Origin: Thalassospiraceae bacterium
GTDB taxonomy: Bacteria; Pseudomonadota; Alphaproteobacteria; Rhodospirillales; Magnetovibrionaceae
Assembly: GCA_030637845.1 (NCBI GenBank)
Contig: DAOWFT010000073.1
Location: 1 to 5,361 of the forward strand
Direction of reading: 5' to 3'
DNA length: 5,361 bases
The notes under the pieces: model-generated
Told to the model about the DNA's origin: nothing
What the model saw: only the letters and a program-made list of their open reading frames with translations
The model's database searches: none
Translations under genes and position numbers: made by a program
Shown here: positions 3,911 through 5,361 of the stretch, one piece after another
Layout of the letters: every line of letters starts with the position of its first letter
How positions within the stretch are numbered: the first letter of the stretch is position 1

Positions 3911-5361
3911 CTAGCTGAGACCCCAAACGCCTGCAAGGTACTTCCAGTTCACGAAGTAGTAGAGAACGAATGTGGTCAAGAAAACCATGGCCAAAACAAA
4001 CGTTCCCGGTACTTCCATGGTGCCTGCGCCACCATAACTGGTAGCAGCAGAAGGCGTGGCGGCTACAGGTTCTTCTGCAGCAGCCGGTGCCGGTACCTTG
4101 GCTTTGCCCCAAAGAATGGTTCCAACCATATTTAGGATATAGATGACCGCACCGATCGAACCGACCACCGCCGCTACACCAGCAAGCCCCATCATCAGGT
4201 TGGCAGCTTCAGGGAAAACGTGACCAATCGTCGAGTCGGCAAAGGCTATGTCCCAATGACGTCTTGGTACACCCAGCGTTCCGGCACCCATCATGAATAT
4301 GGCTGCCGCACCCATGCCCAACCCAAATAAATAGGGCTGCCATTTAGCAAGTCCTGGGAACACCATTTCTTTTTGCCACAGGGTTGGAACCAACCAATAC
4401 GACATGGCCATGAAAGCCAATGTCGTGCCCACCACAACCGTGCCGTGGAAATGGCCCGGTACATACATGGTGTTGTGAACGATAAGGTTAAGCTGTTCTG
4501 TCCCCATGATGACACCGGTGATGCCACCGAGGAAGCCGAACAAAACCACCGAAAGGGCCATACCGGAGAACACCGGATTGCCCCAAGGAGCCTTGGCCAG
4601 CCATTCAAACAGGCCGTTGTTGTAACCTTTCTTGCGTTGGGCTGCTTCGATTGCACCAGGAACGGTAAGACCGTGGATCATGGAACCGAGAACGGCAAGA
4701 TATAGAGCGTAGGATGTGTTGAATATCTTGTATTCCGAGCTAAGTCCTGGATCCGACAAAAGGTGATGTGCGGAAGCCAGTTGCAGGAACAAGATATACA
4801 TCAAGAACGCCGTACGGCTTACTTTTTCGCTTAACGGTTTGGCGCCGAATAAAATAGCGGCAATTGCATACCATACCGCAATTTGTGCTGCGACGTTAAT
4901 TTGCTGAGACGCGTGACCCATGCCCCACCAAATAACCCTGTAAACCAGACCGTCAATTTCATCTATCAACCCTATGTCCAATGACCAAACAAAGGTCGGA
5001 ATTAGGATTACCGCACCGGTGACAATGGTGAAAACGGCTATGATTGCAGCCACCAATCCACCAAAGGTAACCAGCGGGACGGAGCCTTCGTAGGTGCGCT
5101 CTTTTCTGGCCATATAAAGCGTTCCAAAAAATGTAACACAACCCAGTAAAGCACCGACGGCAAATAGTATTATGCCGAGATAGAAATGCGGAGCAGCCAT
5201 CATTGGCACGTAGGATGTAAACATAACGCTGGAATCACCCTGCAATACCGCAATGTTGGTCATTACGGCACCAATCAGCATTAGCCAGTATCCCAGCCAT
5301 GCCACCTTAGGAAAAACCAGTCGGGCGTTAAGTAAGATAGCGGAAGTAAAATACAAAAGCG
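3911..5361 (-). CDS. Heme-copper oxidase superfamily subunit I, B-type-like but lacking the active-site Tyr; putative NO reductase catalytic subunit (5' end off the window)
   Basis: Heme-copper enzymes reduce O2 or NO at a heme-metal centre in the membrane. The frame is open to the right edge. The TTG at 5356 is not a true start, because the visible protein begins at about helix III; roughly 100 residues, including the helix II heme ligand, are missing. Counting from that TTG, helix VI has H148-A-S-Q-Q152 where O2 reductases have HxxxY and cNOR has HxxxE. The second and third metal ligands are H197-H198, followed by DPG. PWGNP is at 257-261. V-P-G-H302-F-H304 gives the high-spin and low-spin heme ligands, and PRR (364-366) is the likely propionate contact. 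These motifs match B-type (ba3-like) oxidases. An Ala/Pro-rich linker (about 419-445) leads to a last membrane helix (450-472). No subunit II is visible; it probably lies upstream. A reductase of NO is inferred; an O2 reductase with an unusual site is not excluded. Confidence 0.88.
   Translation of the reverse strand, partial: LLYFTSAILLNARLVFPKVAWLGYWLMLIGAVMTNIAVLQGDSSVMFTSYVPMMAAPHFYLGIILFAVGALLGCVTFFGTLYMARKERTYEGSVPLVTFGGLVAAIIAVFTIVTGAVILIPTFVWSLDIGLIDEIDGLVYRVIWWGMGHASQQINVAAQIAVWYAIAAILFGAKPLSEKVSRTAFLMYILFLQLASAHHLLSDPGLSSEYKIFNTSYALYLAVLGSMIHGLTVPGAIEAAQRKKGYNNGLFEWLAKAPWGNPVFSGMALSVVLFGFLGGITGVIMGTEQLNLIVHNTMYVPGHFHGTVVVGTTLAFMAMSYWLVPTLWQKEMVFPGLAKWQPYLFGLGMGAAAIFMMGAGTLGVPRRHWDIAFADSTIGHVFPEAANLMMGLAGVAAVVGSIGAVIYILNMVGTILWGKAKVPAPAAAEEPVAATPSAATSYGGAGTMEVPGTFVLAMVFLTTFVLYYFVNWKYLAGVWGLS

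Noticed and set aside
4291..4705. Reading frames in other frames across the oxidase-like gene
   Set aside because: The oxidase-like frame holds all conserved His and glycine motifs through this region, so the others are shadows.

Overview
This window looks like respiratory-chain DNA from a bacterium with moderate GC content. It is most likely a member of the Pseudomonadota, possibly an alphaproteobacterium. That placement rests only on protein style and on an FNR-type operator, so it is tentative. No rRNA, tRNA, CRISPR array or mobile element was seen.

Four genes lie on the minus strand. In transcription order, right to left, they are: (1) the 3' part of a heme-copper oxidase superfamily catalytic subunit (3911 to the right edge), whose helix VI motif reads H-A-S-Q-Q instead of the HxxxY of O2 reductases; (2) a Sco1/SenC-type copper chaperone with an added C-terminal membrane anchor (2895-3818); (3) a large fusion of diheme cytochrome b, a double [4Fe-4S] ferredoxin and an MvhD-type iron-sulfur domain (1122-2771); (4) an unrecognised 233-residue protein with two membrane segments and an exported beta-rich domain (416-1117), 4 bp behind gene 3. 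A bacteriohemerythrin cut by the left edge (3-380, plus strand) converges on gene 4.

The catalytic subunit resembles B-type (ba3-like) oxidases in its HHxxxDPG, PWGNP and VPGHFH motifs but has lost the cross-linked active-site tyrosine. With a SenC gene next door this recalls the norSY-senC-orf1 (sNOR) arrangement described in ammonia oxidisers. My inference is that the window holds a non-canonical nitric oxide reductase module of a B-type-derived family, with the copper-binding or cytochrome subunit lying off the right edge.

Two intergenic spacers divide the cluster. Between genes 1 and 2 a GC-rich hairpin followed by a T tract probably acts as a terminator or attenuator. Between genes 2 and 3 there is a perfect FNR/Dnr-type palindrome (TTGAT-N4-ATCAA), placed exactly as an activator site at -41.5 relative to a -10-like hexamer. 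The cytochrome b fusion and the small membrane protein are therefore probably a separately induced low-oxygen or NO-responsive transcript. A plausible whole is this: SenC helps metallate the oxidase-like enzyme or its partner, the cytochrome b fusion links a cytosolic iron-sulfur redox pool to membrane quinone or heme, and the 233-residue protein is an accessory. The electron route is a hypothesis.
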